From Bin5 sp034422415 (GTDB taxonomy: Bacteria; Chloroflexota; Anaerolineae; Caldilineales; Caldilineaceae), in the NCBI GenBank assembly GCA_965202955.1, contig OZ241871.1:1674001-1738000 (forward strand): a DNA stretch of 64,000 nucleotides, given 5' to 3'. The notes beneath the pieces were generated by a model, which searched no databases, had not been told where the DNA came from, and saw only the letters and a program-made list of their open reading frames with translations. Every line of letters begins with the position of its first letter. The stretch's first letter is position 1. Shown piece by piece: positions 1-9,400 of the stretch. The translations under genes and the position numbers were made by a program.

Positions 1-2277
1 GTTCCCCATCTCTGTTTGTATTGGCCACGACCCGTCAACGACAAATCCTGCCCGAATCAGGGCTGCAACTAGAGTTTCCCAGGCTTCAGGCTGTTTGTTA
101 GCAAATACGACAACGAGCCGACCGTCGCTCTGCAGCGCAGTGAAGCAAGATCGAAACGTGCGCGCCATGCCATCCTCGTAATTCTGCTTCGACCTGGCTT
201 TGTCACCCCCAAACCGGCTAGCGTCATCAATGAGTTCGCCATCTTCAGAATTGTGATCCCACTTGGGCCCAAGACATTTGGAGAAAGCCTGATTGATTTC
301 GGGAGATAGACCTTGAATAGAACGCTTTAGCCAGACATAGAAAAAATCCATCAGGTCGGAATATGGAATCGCATCGTAGTATGGGGGGTCAGTCAAAATC
401 AGGTCAACATCATCGACCGGGCAGGAAGCTGCTGACTCGCAGATGCTACTTCCGCTGCTAGCTGTTTCGACGCTTAGTTGCAGGTGTTCACAGACCTTGA
501 AAACCCAATCTATCGATTGACTGAATCCCCCCGTCGTATCGGAAATCGGAGCAAACTCCGAGAAGTCCCATGTAATCGGCAATGCAAACCGCGCAAATGT
601 ACTTCTGATTGTTTCGCGGTCGTTGGTCCATGTCGCCAGCATACTTCCCCGATCTGCCATGCGACTGATAATAGGGCAGCACATAGCAACCAACGATTCT
701 GCCCACTCGGACGGATAATCGCCAAGTTCTCTTGACATATTGCGCATTGCGCGAACGAACTCTCCCAGCGCCAGGAGTTGCCGATTCGTAAACAGCTTGC
801 GCCAAGTGTCAAAGCCGTAGAGCGGGACACGAATTCCGGGTGCTTCATGGCTCGGTAGCGGTTCCTCCGGCAACCCGAACGGAATATCGGCGTAGATCGC
901 TTGCAACTGCTCCTCCGTTACCTCTGCCACCGAACGTTCATCCCCGGTCGGAAGCCGATACTCTTTCCCCTTCGGACCATCCACCACAACCGCGGTCATT
1001 ACCGCGCCCAACCGCCCCGCCCGACCCTCCAGGCGGATATCCTCCATCGTCATAATCACACCGCAGCAGGGGCATGTCGCGCCGGTACGCGACATGGTGC
1101 CGCCGCCGATGCGCCTGTCATGTTCCCGCCGCTGCGCCGCGTTGCCGCCGACACGCGGGACGTCGGAATCCACACCGAAGACAACACCGTCGCGCTCATC
1201 GTTCGGCTCCATCGTCAGCAGCACCCGCTTGCGGTCCTTCTTGCACAGCCAGCGCGTCTTAAGCAGTGGCAGCGTCGCGCGACACTGCTTACAGGTTACG
1301 GTGCGTGCCCACAAATAGGCAACGGTCGGCTTGGCGATCCAGCGCGGCTTGCGCGGGTCCTTGAGATAGTCCCCGTCAAACTCGGCGTTGAACTGATCGA
1401 GTTGGGCCACGCCTTCGCCATCGGTATCCAGCAACTGCATAGGGCGCGGCCCGCCCTCTTCGTCGGGTGTAAGCGGCTCGAACTCGGCATAGGTCGGGTA
1501 GTAGGCTGCCAGCTGCTTGCGCGCCCGGGCCAGCACCCAACGCCCCCAGGCGCGCACCTGCCACGCCAGGTCCGCTTCGAAGATCGGGTCCTCCTGGCTC
1601 AGGAACTCCAGCTGGGTCTCGCCCTCCCCGTGCCCGAGCCGCTCCAACATCGTCCGCAGGCTGGCGCCCTTGAAACCCTTGGCCTTGAGGAACGCTTCCA
1701 TGAACTCGCCGTCGCGCAGCGCAAACTCAGGCAGCGGCCGCGTCTGTTCGGCAAGCTTCTGCGGATATTCGAGCGTACATTTGAGGATGAACCAGGCGAC
1801 CGGGTTGATGTCCATCGCCGTAACTTCGCAGCCCAGGCGCATCGCCTCAAGCGGAATCGCGCCGCCGCCGGCGAACGGGTCCAGTACCTTGGGCGCCCGC
1901 CCCCCGTAGGCCTTGCGGATCTCATCGCGAAACCACTGCAGATCAGGCCCGTTCTCCCGTCCCCAGTGCAGGATGCCGCCGACCGTCTCCTCCTTCACCT
2001 TCTCCACCGGTCGCCCGTTCACCCGCCGCCGCTCGACCTTCTCCACCACGCGGCCAGCCATCCGCTCCAGGATCGCCTTGCGCTTCTCAGCGTCGCCCGG
2101 GTCCGGCAACAGCGTCGCGATCAGCGCGGCACGCGAGGCCGCCAGCGGCCTGCGCGCTGGCCAGATGTGAAGGGTGGAGATGTGGCCGTGGCGGACGTTT
2201 TTTTCGTGGACGGAGTCGAGGGAGGTCTGCTTCAGGGGAAATGCGACTTCGATAAGGCGCTTGTTGTTGTCGATCAT
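1..2277 (-). CDS. DUF1156 adenine-specific DNA methylase (3' end beyond window)
   Basis: Probable N6-adenine DNA methyltransferase of the DUF1156/COG1743 type, transcribed leftwards and cut by the window edge after 759 codons. The N-terminus begins MIDNNKRLIEVAFPLKQ and continues through the HISTLHIWPARRPLAASRA segment typical of DUF1156. An SAM-binding motif VLDPFAGGGAIPLEAMRLG lies near residue 130. Zn-ribbon cysteines (TCKQC, then CPCC) lie mid-protein, and the catalytic motif LTDPPYYDAIPYSD is near residue 628. The ATG at 2277 is the first start after an in-frame stop. It follows the Argonaute stop by 22 bases, so the two are probably co-transcribed. Such methylases often sit in defence loci with SNF2 helicases. 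Role here is inferred: self-DNA modification. Confidence 0.9.
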   Translation of the reverse strand, partial: MIDNNKRLIEVAFPLKQTSLDSVHEKNVRHGHISTLHIWPARRPLAASRAALIATLLPDPGDAEKRKAILERMAGRVVEKVERRRVNGRPVEKVKEETVGGILHWGRENGPDLQWFRDEIRKAYGGRAPKVLDPFAGGGAIPLEAMRLGCEVTAMDINPVAWFILKCTLEYPQKLAEQTRPLPEFALRDGEFMEAFLKAKGFKGASLRTMLERLGHGEGETQLEFLSQEDPIFEADLAWQVRAWGRWVLARARKQLAAYYPTYAEFEPLTPDEEGGPRPMQLLDTDGEGVAQLDQFNAEFDGDYLKDPRKPRWIAKPTVAYLWARTVTCKQCRATLPLLKTRWLCKKDRKRVLLTMEPNDERDGVVFGVDSDVPRVGGNAAQRREHDRRIGGGTMSRTGATCPCCGVIMTMEDIRLEGRAGRLGAVMTAVVVDGPKGKEYRLPTGDERSVAEVTEEQLQAIYADIPFGLPEEPLPSHEAPGIRVPLYGFDTWRKLFTNRQLLALGEFVRAMRNMSRELGDYPSEWAESLVAMCCPIISRMADRGSMLATWTNDRETIRSTFARFALPITWDFSEFAPISDTTGGFSQSIDWVFKVCEHLQLSVETASSGSSICESAASCPVDDVDLILTDPPYYDAIPYSDLMDFFYVWLKRSIQGLSPEINQAFSKCLGPKWDHNSEDGELIDDASRFGGDKARSKQNYEDGMARTFRSCFTALQSDGRLVVVFANKQPEAWETLVAALIRAGFVVDGSWPIQTEMGN

Positions 2278-2299
2278 GGCGACTTCCCGGATTTGCTCG

Positions 2300-3805
2300 T
2301 CAAATGTAGTGCCTAAACGTGGGTCTTCTATCGGTCACCGTCGGGTTACTTACAAGAATCTCCCCTACAGCATCAGAAAACTTGACTGTAACTGGCTGGG
2401 AATCACCAGCGCCACAACCGTTATAATTGAGCTTTGTTAGTCCGAAAATGTCGCGTGCCACGTCGGTCACATTCGCATCACCATGTTGAATATCTATTTG
2501 CATAGGCGCTGGCGTCTCCCACCCATCGTAAGTGCCTAACCTTGGCCTGAATCCCGTACCGAATAAATATCCTCTCGAGGGCGAATGTTGCCAAAATGTG
2601 CCTCGCATCACTGGCCATGGTTTGTCTGGCCGGTAGAGCCTGGGACCATCACGCCTGGACCGCACTCGAACACCGACCACCTTAACGCTGGGATGTGCGG
2701 CTGAGCGGTATCCTTCAAACTCCTCGACACTGATTTCGGACCGAGAATGCAAGAAAACTTCACTGAGAGTCTTCCCGTGCAACTGTGCATAAGTCTTCAA
2801 TGCTCCTGTAAGCAAGTCATACGCAGCCTCAGCCGTGAGGCTAAACTGCCTAGTCTTAGGCGAGTACCATGGCCCGTATTCACCCAGAAATACTACACCG
2901 TCGCCATCGTCGAGGAACATCTGCGCAGCGCATGCCGCGGTCTGCGAATGCCCTCCCGTATCGCGCCGCCGAAATGCAAGCCCTATATAGCACACACCTT
3001 CTCTTGCCGTGGCAAGTCTCCATGGCTTACCCCCTCCTTTGTAGTAAAGTGCACTGGTAAGATTCCACATCCGATGAGAGAGCGGCGTTAGTTGTCTTTG
3101 GCCGAAGGAAGTTTCGTCACTTAGACGTAAAGTGGACTCCCGGATTATCTGAATTGGAACACCGTACATCATCGTACGCGCCTTGAGCTGGCGTCGAAAA
3201 TCAAGTGAGAGTTCGTACTGCTCCGGCTCATACGAAGAGAACATATCGAGTTGTCCTCTCTTGCGGTCTTGAATTCGTCTACCTGAAATTCCTTCCCCAG
3301 AAGGATTCGACACACGTGACTGCATACGGCAGTTCTGATAGACCTCATCGGGAACAACGCAAACCATCACATCGATGCGTTGATCTAGCTTCTCCAGTTC
3401 TTTGAAGACTTCGAGGTATTCTTCAACGACAGAATAAACCCTTTCGTATGGATCCTGTCTGCGTGCAAGTTCGCTCAATGTGTGACTGTTCAACTGACGA
3501 TACCAACTTGGTGCACCAGACCAGTTGCAGGCGAATGCCGCTTGAAATCCCGGGTACGGGGGCCATAATCGGTGACGATTCTTCGGGGCATCAGTCCATG
3601 CGCGAATCATCGCTAGCGACCATGCCGCAAAATGATCCAACCCCTCCGATGTACCGACAACACCGTAGGTTAACACCCCTGGATGACTAGGCATGTCTGC
3701 ATCGTATGGGCCGAAGAGAGCCAAACCGTCCCTTGGGTCGGAAATCTGCTGGCCATATCGAAATTCTAGAAGCGGCTCAGAAAAGATCTTCAGATCTCTC
3801 AACAT
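2300..3805 (-). CDS. Short prokaryotic Argonaute (MID-PIWI), SPARTA partner
   Basis: About 501 residues, the size of short pAgos that keep only MID and PIWI domains. MID-like sequence includes IDVMVCVVPDEVYQNCR and GVPIQIIRESTLR. The PIWI part includes YIGLAFRRR, EVFLHSRSEI and, near the C-terminus, LTKLNYNGCGAGDSQPVT followed by KFSDAVGEIL. Where catalytic Agos carry Asp in the first PIWI motif (YIGID type) this protein has YIGLA, so it is predicted not to slice. That is the rule for short pAgos. Start: the ATG at 3805 has GGAGGAG nine bases upstream, overlapping the end of the TIR-APAZ gene; a longer frame to 3877 would overlap that gene by 65 bases. Expected role (SPARTA family): guide-directed sensing of invader nucleic acid that activates the TIR partner. 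Confidence 0.9.
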   Translation of the reverse strand: MLRDLKIFSEPLLEFRYGQQISDPRDGLALFGPYDADMPSHPGVLTYGVVGTSEGLDHFAAWSLAMIRAWTDAPKNRHRLWPPYPGFQAAFACNWSGAPSWYRQLNSHTLSELARRQDPYERVYSVVEEYLEVFKELEKLDQRIDVMVCVVPDEVYQNCRMQSRVSNPSGEGISGRRIQDRKRGQLDMFSSYEPEQYELSLDFRRQLKARTMMYGVPIQIIRESTLRLSDETSFGQRQLTPLSHRMWNLTSALYYKGGGKPWRLATAREGVCYIGLAFRRRDTGGHSQTAACAAQMFLDDGDGVVFLGEYGPWYSPKTRQFSLTAEAAYDLLTGALKTYAQLHGKTLSEVFLHSRSEISVEEFEGYRSAAHPSVKVVGVRVRSRRDGPRLYRPDKPWPVMRGTFWQHSPSRGYLFGTGFRPRLGTYDGWETPAPMQIDIQHGDANVTDVARDIFGLTKLNYNGCGAGDSQPVTVKFSDAVGEILVSNPTVTDRRPTFRHYI

Positions 3806-3812
3806 GTCGTTT

Positions 3813-5165
3813 TCACTCCTCCTCGAAGTCTTCGGTTTCAGCTTCTCCTCCAGATTGCCAAGCCGAGTAAGTTTCATCGGTTTCGTCCACTAGGTCGTCA
3901 CAGACTTTCAGTGGAGCATCCATGGCAATCGGTGAGGCGCTTATGACAAGCTGCTGTTCTCCGTCTGGCCCATAACGGATGTACATGTCCTTGTCAGCGA
4001 GAAGCTGTACCATGCCAAGAGTTCTCAGACACCACTCATGATTGAACCAACCCCTGCACAGATGCTTCCGTCGCGATGGGATCTTACGACCTTCCAATTC
4101 CTTGCCCTGAATGTCAGTCAGATGGACTCGATTTCGCAAAAACAACGCCGAGGGTTCATTCTGCTCACGCAACACATCAAACGAAGGGCTCAGATGGTAT
4201 CTGTAGATTTCTCCACCCCCCGCGGTTGAATACTTGCGTTTACCGACTCCCAAGAACCAGCTTTTCCTCCCATTCGGAAGGGTGACGGGGACACGATCTT
4301 TTTGCAGGAGACCGCGGGGAAGAAAGAAATTTCTGTTAGATTCAGAATACTTAAGTCCGAAATCTTCCATAAGTCTATAGAGACATCTTCGAATAAGCAT
4401 GACCACCAAGTCGCGAGAGTCAATACCATCGACTTTAATGGCATCGCGCCAAGCAACCTCCTTAACGTATTGAAAACTGTGCTTGGCAGTGACGCTAGGT
4501 GGTGGATCGTGAAACGCCAATGTTGTGGACGGGGTCACATCACTGCATGCCCACTCTCTTCGCAACATGTGTAACTCGCTCTTAGAGAGAGAGCCGGATT
4601 TAACGCCATAAATGCGTAGATAACGAGGTATCTGAATAATCTCAAAACAGTTGCTCATCAAGAGTTCAGGTTCTTCGCTGATTGCTGTCTTCATGAAAGT
4701 AGACTCTGCAGCGAGCCGTCTTCCCTCATTCAATACCTTGGGTGTTGAGACAGAGTGGAGTTTTTTCAATACAGCGGCGAGACCCTCGGCCCAGCTATGT
4801 GAAAAGTTGATGTAATTTGTTGTTTGGAAATTCCATATAATCTCATGAGGCCGAAGACCTTCAACATTTAGCGGAATGAGGAAATCTTCAACTCCTAACT
4901 TAGCCCCTACTGCTTTAGCCTTTAGCCACTCCCCTTGTGGATTCTGCTTTCTCATTGAAGCCCGCGACATTAGTGCGAGCATCCGAAATGTTCGTTCGTC
5001 TATCGCGATCTCAATGTCGTTGGGCCAATTCTCTCCCCCAAGCATCTTCAGCCGGTCGCACCAAATGGCGTACCCCTCCGCAGCAAGCCGACGGGCAAGC
5101 CACTCACATAGGAGCCAATCCTCTGTAGCGTAACTTATGAATATGTGATCTCGTTTGTATTCCAT
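3813..5165 (-). CDS. TIR-APAZ protein, SPARTA NADase effector
   Basis: A 450-residue protein with an N-terminal TIR domain (HIFISYATEDWLLCEWLA, then AIWCDRLKMLGGENW). The candidate catalytic Glu lies in QGEWLKAK at about residue 79. The remaining ~300 residues match the position and size of the APAZ domain that pairs with short Argonautes. In characterised SPARTA systems the TIR domain destroys NAD(P)+ once guide and target are bound, causing abortive infection. The ATG at 5165 is preferred over TTG at 5168 because of the GGGAGGGGG stretch just upstream. It starts 21 bases after the second aspartic protease, so it lacks room for its own promoter. Base composition is clearly more AT-rich than in the helicase and protease genes. 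The APAZ call rests on context and length as well as sequence. Confidence 0.88.
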   Translation of the reverse strand: MEYKRDHIFISYATEDWLLCEWLARRLAAEGYAIWCDRLKMLGGENWPNDIEIAIDERTFRMLALMSRASMRKQNPQGEWLKAKAVGAKLGVEDFLIPLNVEGLRPHEIIWNFQTTNYINFSHSWAEGLAAVLKKLHSVSTPKVLNEGRRLAAESTFMKTAISEEPELLMSNCFEIIQIPRYLRIYGVKSGSLSKSELHMLRREWACSDVTPSTTLAFHDPPPSVTAKHSFQYVKEVAWRDAIKVDGIDSRDLVVMLIRRCLYRLMEDFGLKYSESNRNFFLPRGLLQKDRVPVTLPNGRKSWFLGVGKRKYSTAGGGEIYRYHLSPSFDVLREQNEPSALFLRNRVHLTDIQGKELEGRKIPSRRKHLCRGWFNHEWCLRTLGMVQLLADKDMYIRYGPDGEQQLVISASPIAMDAPLKVCDDLVDETDETYSAWQSGGEAETEDFEEE

Positions 5166-5186
5166 CAATGTCCCCCTCCCTAAGGG

Positions 5187-5570
5187 TCAATATGCCATTG
5201 TGCCCAGGCCCTTGAGTCGCGTCGTCGGCAATCTCTTGAGCGTCTGATTGCGCGGGTCAACTTCAATCCCCACCGACTCGAGCGCGGTCACGCCCAGCAG
5301 CGGCTCGGCGTCCTCCGCGCCAAACACAATCGTCCCGCCGACGATTTCGCCCATGAACTCTATGTCGGCGGTCGTGATGTCGAGCCGGACTTCGCTGCCG
5401 TCGGCCAGTCCGTATACACGCTGGCCCTTGGGCTTGAGACCGATGGCATCCAGGTGCGGCCTGGGAACCAGCGAGTCGATCGCGCCGGTATCGACGAGGA
5501 AAAGCCCTTCCCAAGTTCTGTCCGGCTCAGCCGGATTGCGGATGAGGACCGTTACCTGCGTTACGCCCAT
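5187..5570 (-). CDS. Clan AA (retropepsin-like) aspartic protease, second copy
   Basis: A 127-residue single-domain protease-like protein. The active-site motif is LVDTGAIDSLVPR, then GLADGSEVRL and TIVFGAEDAEPLLGV, the usual order for small bacterial retropepsin-like (clan AA) proteins, which act as homodimers. The ATG at 5570 is chosen because GGGAGGCAAAGAG precedes it; the upstream part of the open frame belongs to a decayed helicase copy. It lies directly upstream of the TIR-APAZ gene. Only about a third of its sequence resembles the other protease in the island (5799-6170), so they are diverged members rather than a recent duplication. Substrate unknown. A role in controlling neighbouring proteins is speculation. 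Confidence 0.8.
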   Translation of the reverse strand: MGVTQVTVLIRNPAEPDRTWEGLFLVDTGAIDSLVPRPHLDAIGLKPKGQRVYGLADGSEVRLDITTADIEFMGEIVGGTIVFGAEDAEPLLGVTALESVGIEVDPRNQTLKRLPTTRLKGLGTMAY

Positions 5571-5586
5571 CTCTTTGCCTCCCGTT

Positions 5587-5795
5587 ACTCTTCCGCGGCC
5601 GCGTAGAGCGCCTCGGCGTTGACTGTATACGAACTCAAACTGCGGCTGTTGGCAAGCAGCTTGCTGGTCGGATCGCGCATGAGCAGCGGATGCGGCGTGG
5701 CGCAGTCGTCGATGTCGTCCAGCCAATAGTGGCTAGCTGCCTGAACTGCAGGCCACCATCCATTCGTTGCCCTGTTACCTCGTCCTCATGACGCT
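5587..5795 (-). pseudogene. Decayed 3' end of a second DUF3883 helicase gene
   Basis: On the minus strand this stretch reads, in pieces, GNEWMVACSSGS, then HYWLDDIDDCATPHP, then SKLLANSRSLSSYTVNAEAL followed by YAAAEE and a stop. The C-terminus of the intact helicase reads DNEWAAACNLRGDYWL, DCDTSHP, GKLLANSRTSNSYTVNAEAL, YGAAED. The order and the terminal stop are the same, but at least two frameshifts and an in-frame TAG break the copy. The spacing from its stop to the next ribosome-binding site and ATG also mirrors the spacing after the intact helicase. It is therefore a remnant of a duplicated helicase-plus-downstream-gene unit. Confidence 0.75.
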
Positions 5796-5798
5796 GAA

Positions 5799-6170
5799 CT
5801 ACGCCAGTGCCTCAATCCTGACTATCCCATCTTCGACCACATCCACGCGCAGACTGTGCCCCCTCAGCAACCCCATTCCTGCGAGCGGCTCGGTTTCGGC
5901 CTCGTCTACTTCTATCGTGCGCTGCTGGCCATCCCACATCACTGTGCCAATATACATGTCGAACACATGCAGGCTGCCGTCGGCCAGTAGCGCCTGACCA
6001 CGGCCTGCCCAGGACAAATCCAGCCGGTCGATTAGCACTGCCGGAAGTGACAGATAACCGGTGAAGCCGGTGTCGATTATGGCTTCGACAGTTTGCTCTT
6101 CCCCGGCAATGCCGGGGAAGAGCAGATAGATCGTTGCCTCGCCGTTCGCGTTGACCCGACCCTCAATCAT
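5799..6170 (-). CDS. Clan AA (retropepsin-like) aspartic protease, first copy
   Basis: A 123-residue protein with the retropepsin-like active site AIIDTGFTGYLSLP, followed by ALLADGSLHVFDMYIG and EPLAGMGLLRGHSLRVDVV, the flap and C-terminal psi-loop region of this family. The ATG at 6170 overlaps the stop of the preceding small gene (ATGA), so translation is coupled. Proteins of this type are often paired with an approximately 80-residue partner encoded immediately upstream, as here. That pairing has been read as toxin-antitoxin-like but is not well characterised. Function in this island is unknown. Confidence 0.8.
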   Translation of the reverse strand: MIEGRVNANGEATIYLLFPGIAGEEQTVEAIIDTGFTGYLSLPAVLIDRLDLSWAGRGQALLADGSLHVFDMYIGTVMWDGQQRTIEVDEAETEPLAGMGLLRGHSLRVDVVEDGIVRIEALA

Positions 6171-6442
6171 AACGCGCCTCTGCCATGCAACCGCCCAAAC
6201 CGGTGCATCGCCCGGTGCCCGATGCGCACACACCACGGCTGCGCATCCGGACGGCGCGCCAGGAGCCGGCCGCAGGCGGTTACCGCATCATCTCCCACCT
6301 CGAACTCACCCGTCTCGATGTCAATCGCTACGATCCGCCCGCTGTTGCCTCTTTCCACCTGCGGCCTCACGCACTCCGCGTAGAGTGCCTGGCCGCGGCG
6401 GGCGAACTCCTCTTTGCTGTAGCGCGGCTGTCTTGCGGTCAT
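6167..6442 (-). CDS. Small partner of aspartic protease, unknown function
   Basis: A 91-residue basic protein beginning MTARQPRYSKEEFARRGQAL. It contains GRIVAIDIETGEFEVGDDAV followed by TACGRLLARRPDAQPWCVRI, a layout seen in small proteins encoded just upstream of retropepsin-like genes. The ATG at 6442 follows GGGAGGGATGAT and begins 13 bases after the helicase stop. Its own stop overlaps the protease start by four bases. No catalytic motif is visible. It could be a substrate, inhibitor or antitoxin of the protease; this is inference from coupling only. Confidence 0.7.
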   Translation of the reverse strand: MTARQPRYSKEEFARRGQALYAECVRPQVERGNSGRIVAIDIETGEFEVGDDAVTACGRLLARRPDAQPWCVRIGHRAMHRFGRLHGRGAL

Positions 6443-6455
6443 ATCATCCCTCCCA

Positions 6456-9400
6456 TTAATCTTCCGCAGCCCCATAGAGCGCCTCGGCGTTGACCGTATA
6501 CGAGTTCGACGTGCGGCTGTTGGCGAGCAGCTTGCCAAAGGGGTCGCGCACGCGCACGAGACGCGGATGCGAAGTGTCGCAATCGAAGACGACGTACAGC
6601 CAGTAGTCGCCGCGCAGGTTGCAGGCCGCGGCCCACTCGTTGTCGCTGATCGCGACCGCGCCGGCGCGGGCGCGGCCCTTGACCTCGATGTTGCGGCTCC
6701 CGTTGCCGGGTTCTACGGAGAGGATGTCAAAGCCGGGCCAGTCGGGCAGAGCGGCGCGGCGCGCCAGCTCCGGCCGCGAAACATCCTGCACGCGCGCGGC
6801 GCGGCGCGCCAGCTCCGGCCGCGAAACATCCTGCACGCGCGCGCCGCGGCTCTCCTCATAGGAGGTGGCCACCTCCATCGCCACCCTTTCCACCTGCAGG
6901 TCGAACTGCTCAGCAACCTCCGGATCGCGTGCCGGCACGACGAGCGCGTGGGCGAGAAAGTCGAACTTGCCGGCGCGCACGTTGTCAACTTCCGCATCGA
7001 GTTCGGCCAGGCGGCGGCTGCGGACCGCGTTGAGGCTGCGCTGGCGCGCCTTGACCAGATCCAGCTCCTGCCGAGCATTGGCGTCACCGTCACGCGCTTC
7101 AGCCAGAAGATTGTTGCGCCGCGCGGCCAGCTCCGCCTCCTGAAAGCGATAGCCGCGGCCGATGTGCTCCCGCCGGTAAGGAAGGTCGGCAACGATGCGC
7201 TGACGCTGCGTCTGCACCAGCTGCTCGCAGACCACTTCACGGGCGAACTCCTGCGCGTCGGGGAGCAACTTGCCGGCCAGGATGGCCAGCCGCTCTCGGC
7301 CGGGCGCGAAGTCCGGCGCGCCTTTGAGCAGAAGAAGCCGCTCCACCGGCCACTCTTCCAGGGCGCCGTCCGCTTTCTGACGCAGCCCCACAAGCCGCAT
7401 CTCCAGCAACCTGGCGTTGGGCGCATGCGCGCGGTCCATGCCGGGCTCTGCCGACTGCTCCACTGAGGCCAGCGCCACGTGAAAGAGGTACGGCTCGTCG
7501 GCGTAGGGATCGACGAAAACCGCCCCCCGCAGGCCGTCGTTTCCGTGCCGGAGGATGATCTCGTTTGCAAGCCGGTCAAAGACCGGTTCTCCCGGGTGCA
7601 TCCAGGCGCGAACCCCGCTGCGCCTGTGCTGTGTCCGGTGGCCCGCCCCTTCGGGCGGCGCTGTGTCGGGGTCGGGGTCGGGTTGCGGCTTGTGAACGGT
7701 CAGGCGGTTGCGAAGGTTGTCGGGATAGGATTCGAGCGCTGTGAGCAGGGGATCGAGGGCGCGCGGCCGGGTGGGCAGAAGCGCAAATTCGTGCTCCGGG
7801 TCTCCTTCAATGCGCAGGCCGAGCAGCGGCGCGGCCCTCTCGACAAAACGGCGTACATACCCGGGGATGAGATGCCGGTAGCACTCCTGCGCAGCCTCCC
7901 GGCGCAGCTGGGGCAGCGCGCTGCGCAGTTCGCCCCCTTCGCCGTAGAGTGAACGCTCCCTCTCTTGCAGGGCCTCGACCTGTGCACGCGTCAGGCTGCC
8001 TTCGATGCGGCGAACTGCCTCCTGCTCTTTCCCGGCGGCCGCCTGCGCGAGATAGTCCCGCATCGATACGCCTTGGAACAGACGCCCGATTACGTCGAAG
8101 ACCTTGTCCGACCCAAGCTGCCGCCGGATCGTCTCCAGCTTCTCCAGCAGCGTCTGCATGACCCTGCCCTCCCGCGTCGCGCCGGCCACCAGGTTGACGA
8201 TGACGACCGGATCGCGCTTCTGCCCGTAGCGGTGGATGCGGCCCATGCGCTGCTCCAGGCGGGCGGGGTTCCAGGGGATGTCGTAGTTGACCATGAGCCA
8301 GCAGAACTGGAGATTGATGCCCTCGCCAGCGGCGTCGGTGGCGACGAGACAGCTGGCCCCGCCTTCGGCTTCCGGCTTGCGGAAGAGTTCCACCTGCCGC
8401 TCACGCTCCTGGTAGGGCATGCCGCCGTGTATCAGGGCAGTTCGCCCGGTGAAGCCGAGGCCCTCAAGTCTCCGAATCAGGAAATCGGCCGTGTCGCGAT
8501 GCTCGGTGAAGATGATCAGCTTTTCGCCAGCGAATTCAGGGTCGCGCAGGACGGTTTGCAGCTTCTCGAACTTGGACTCCTCTCCGGCTTCGTAAAGGGT
8601 GCGCGCTTTGTCCCGCAACTCTTCGACTTTGAGAAGCTCCTCCTCCAGATCAAAGAGATTGATGGCTACAGTTGCGCCCAGAGCCTCCTCTTCAAAGGCC
8701 TCCTGGTCCGCGCCCCCGTCTTCGCCCGTAACCGACTCGTCGAATGTCCTGGTCTCAAAGATATCCTCAAGGCCCTCAAGAGCTTTCTGCCGGGAGCCGA
8801 TCTGCTCTGCGCTGATGCGGCCGTTTTTCATTTCATCGATCAGGCCTTCCAGCTTCTCTTTGCGTCTTTCGAACGAGCGCAGGAGGGCGTAGGTAGAGCT
8901 CGCGAGTCTGCGCTGGAAAACGCTCATCACGAGGCGGGCCGCGGAGCTGTTCAGAAGTTGGGCCCGGTTGTAGAAGTTGGCGATGTAGTCTGTCGTTCCG
9001 TCATACAGCTCCTGTTCGCTGCCTGGGCCCTGCGTCAGGTCATAGCTCAGCGTGTCGCAGTTTCGCTGTGGGTAGAGCGGCTTTTCATCAAAACGGACCA
9101 GCTCCTCCTTGGTGCGGCGGATGAAGTGCTTACGCCGCGAATCGCGGGGAAAGTCGACAAAGGCGTCATAGGTGGAGAGCATGTCCGGCAGCAGCAGGCG
9201 CCAGAGGAAGAAGTACGGGAACTCCTTGCCCATGTGTGGTGTCGCGGTGAGCAGCAGCAGATGATAGGCCGACCAGGGCAACCGCCAGCGCTCGCCGTCG
9301 GTCTCGGCACCGGCGAGCGCCTCGGCAAGTCGGTAACGGTCGGTCTTGCGCACGCGCAGGTCCGGTTCACGGTCCGCCGACAGTTTGTGGGCCTCGTCGA

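Noticed and set aside
901..2316. Long plus-strand open frame of 471 codons
   Set aside because: It is antisense to the DUF1156 methylase, whose DPFAGGG, Zn-ribbon and DPPY motifs read cleanly on the minus strand; the plus-strand product is His/Arg/Pro-rich without domains.
3806..3877. Longer N-terminus of the Argonaute starting at 3877
   Set aside because: It would overlap the TIR-APAZ gene by 65 bases, whereas the ATG at 3805 has an ideal ribosome-binding site.
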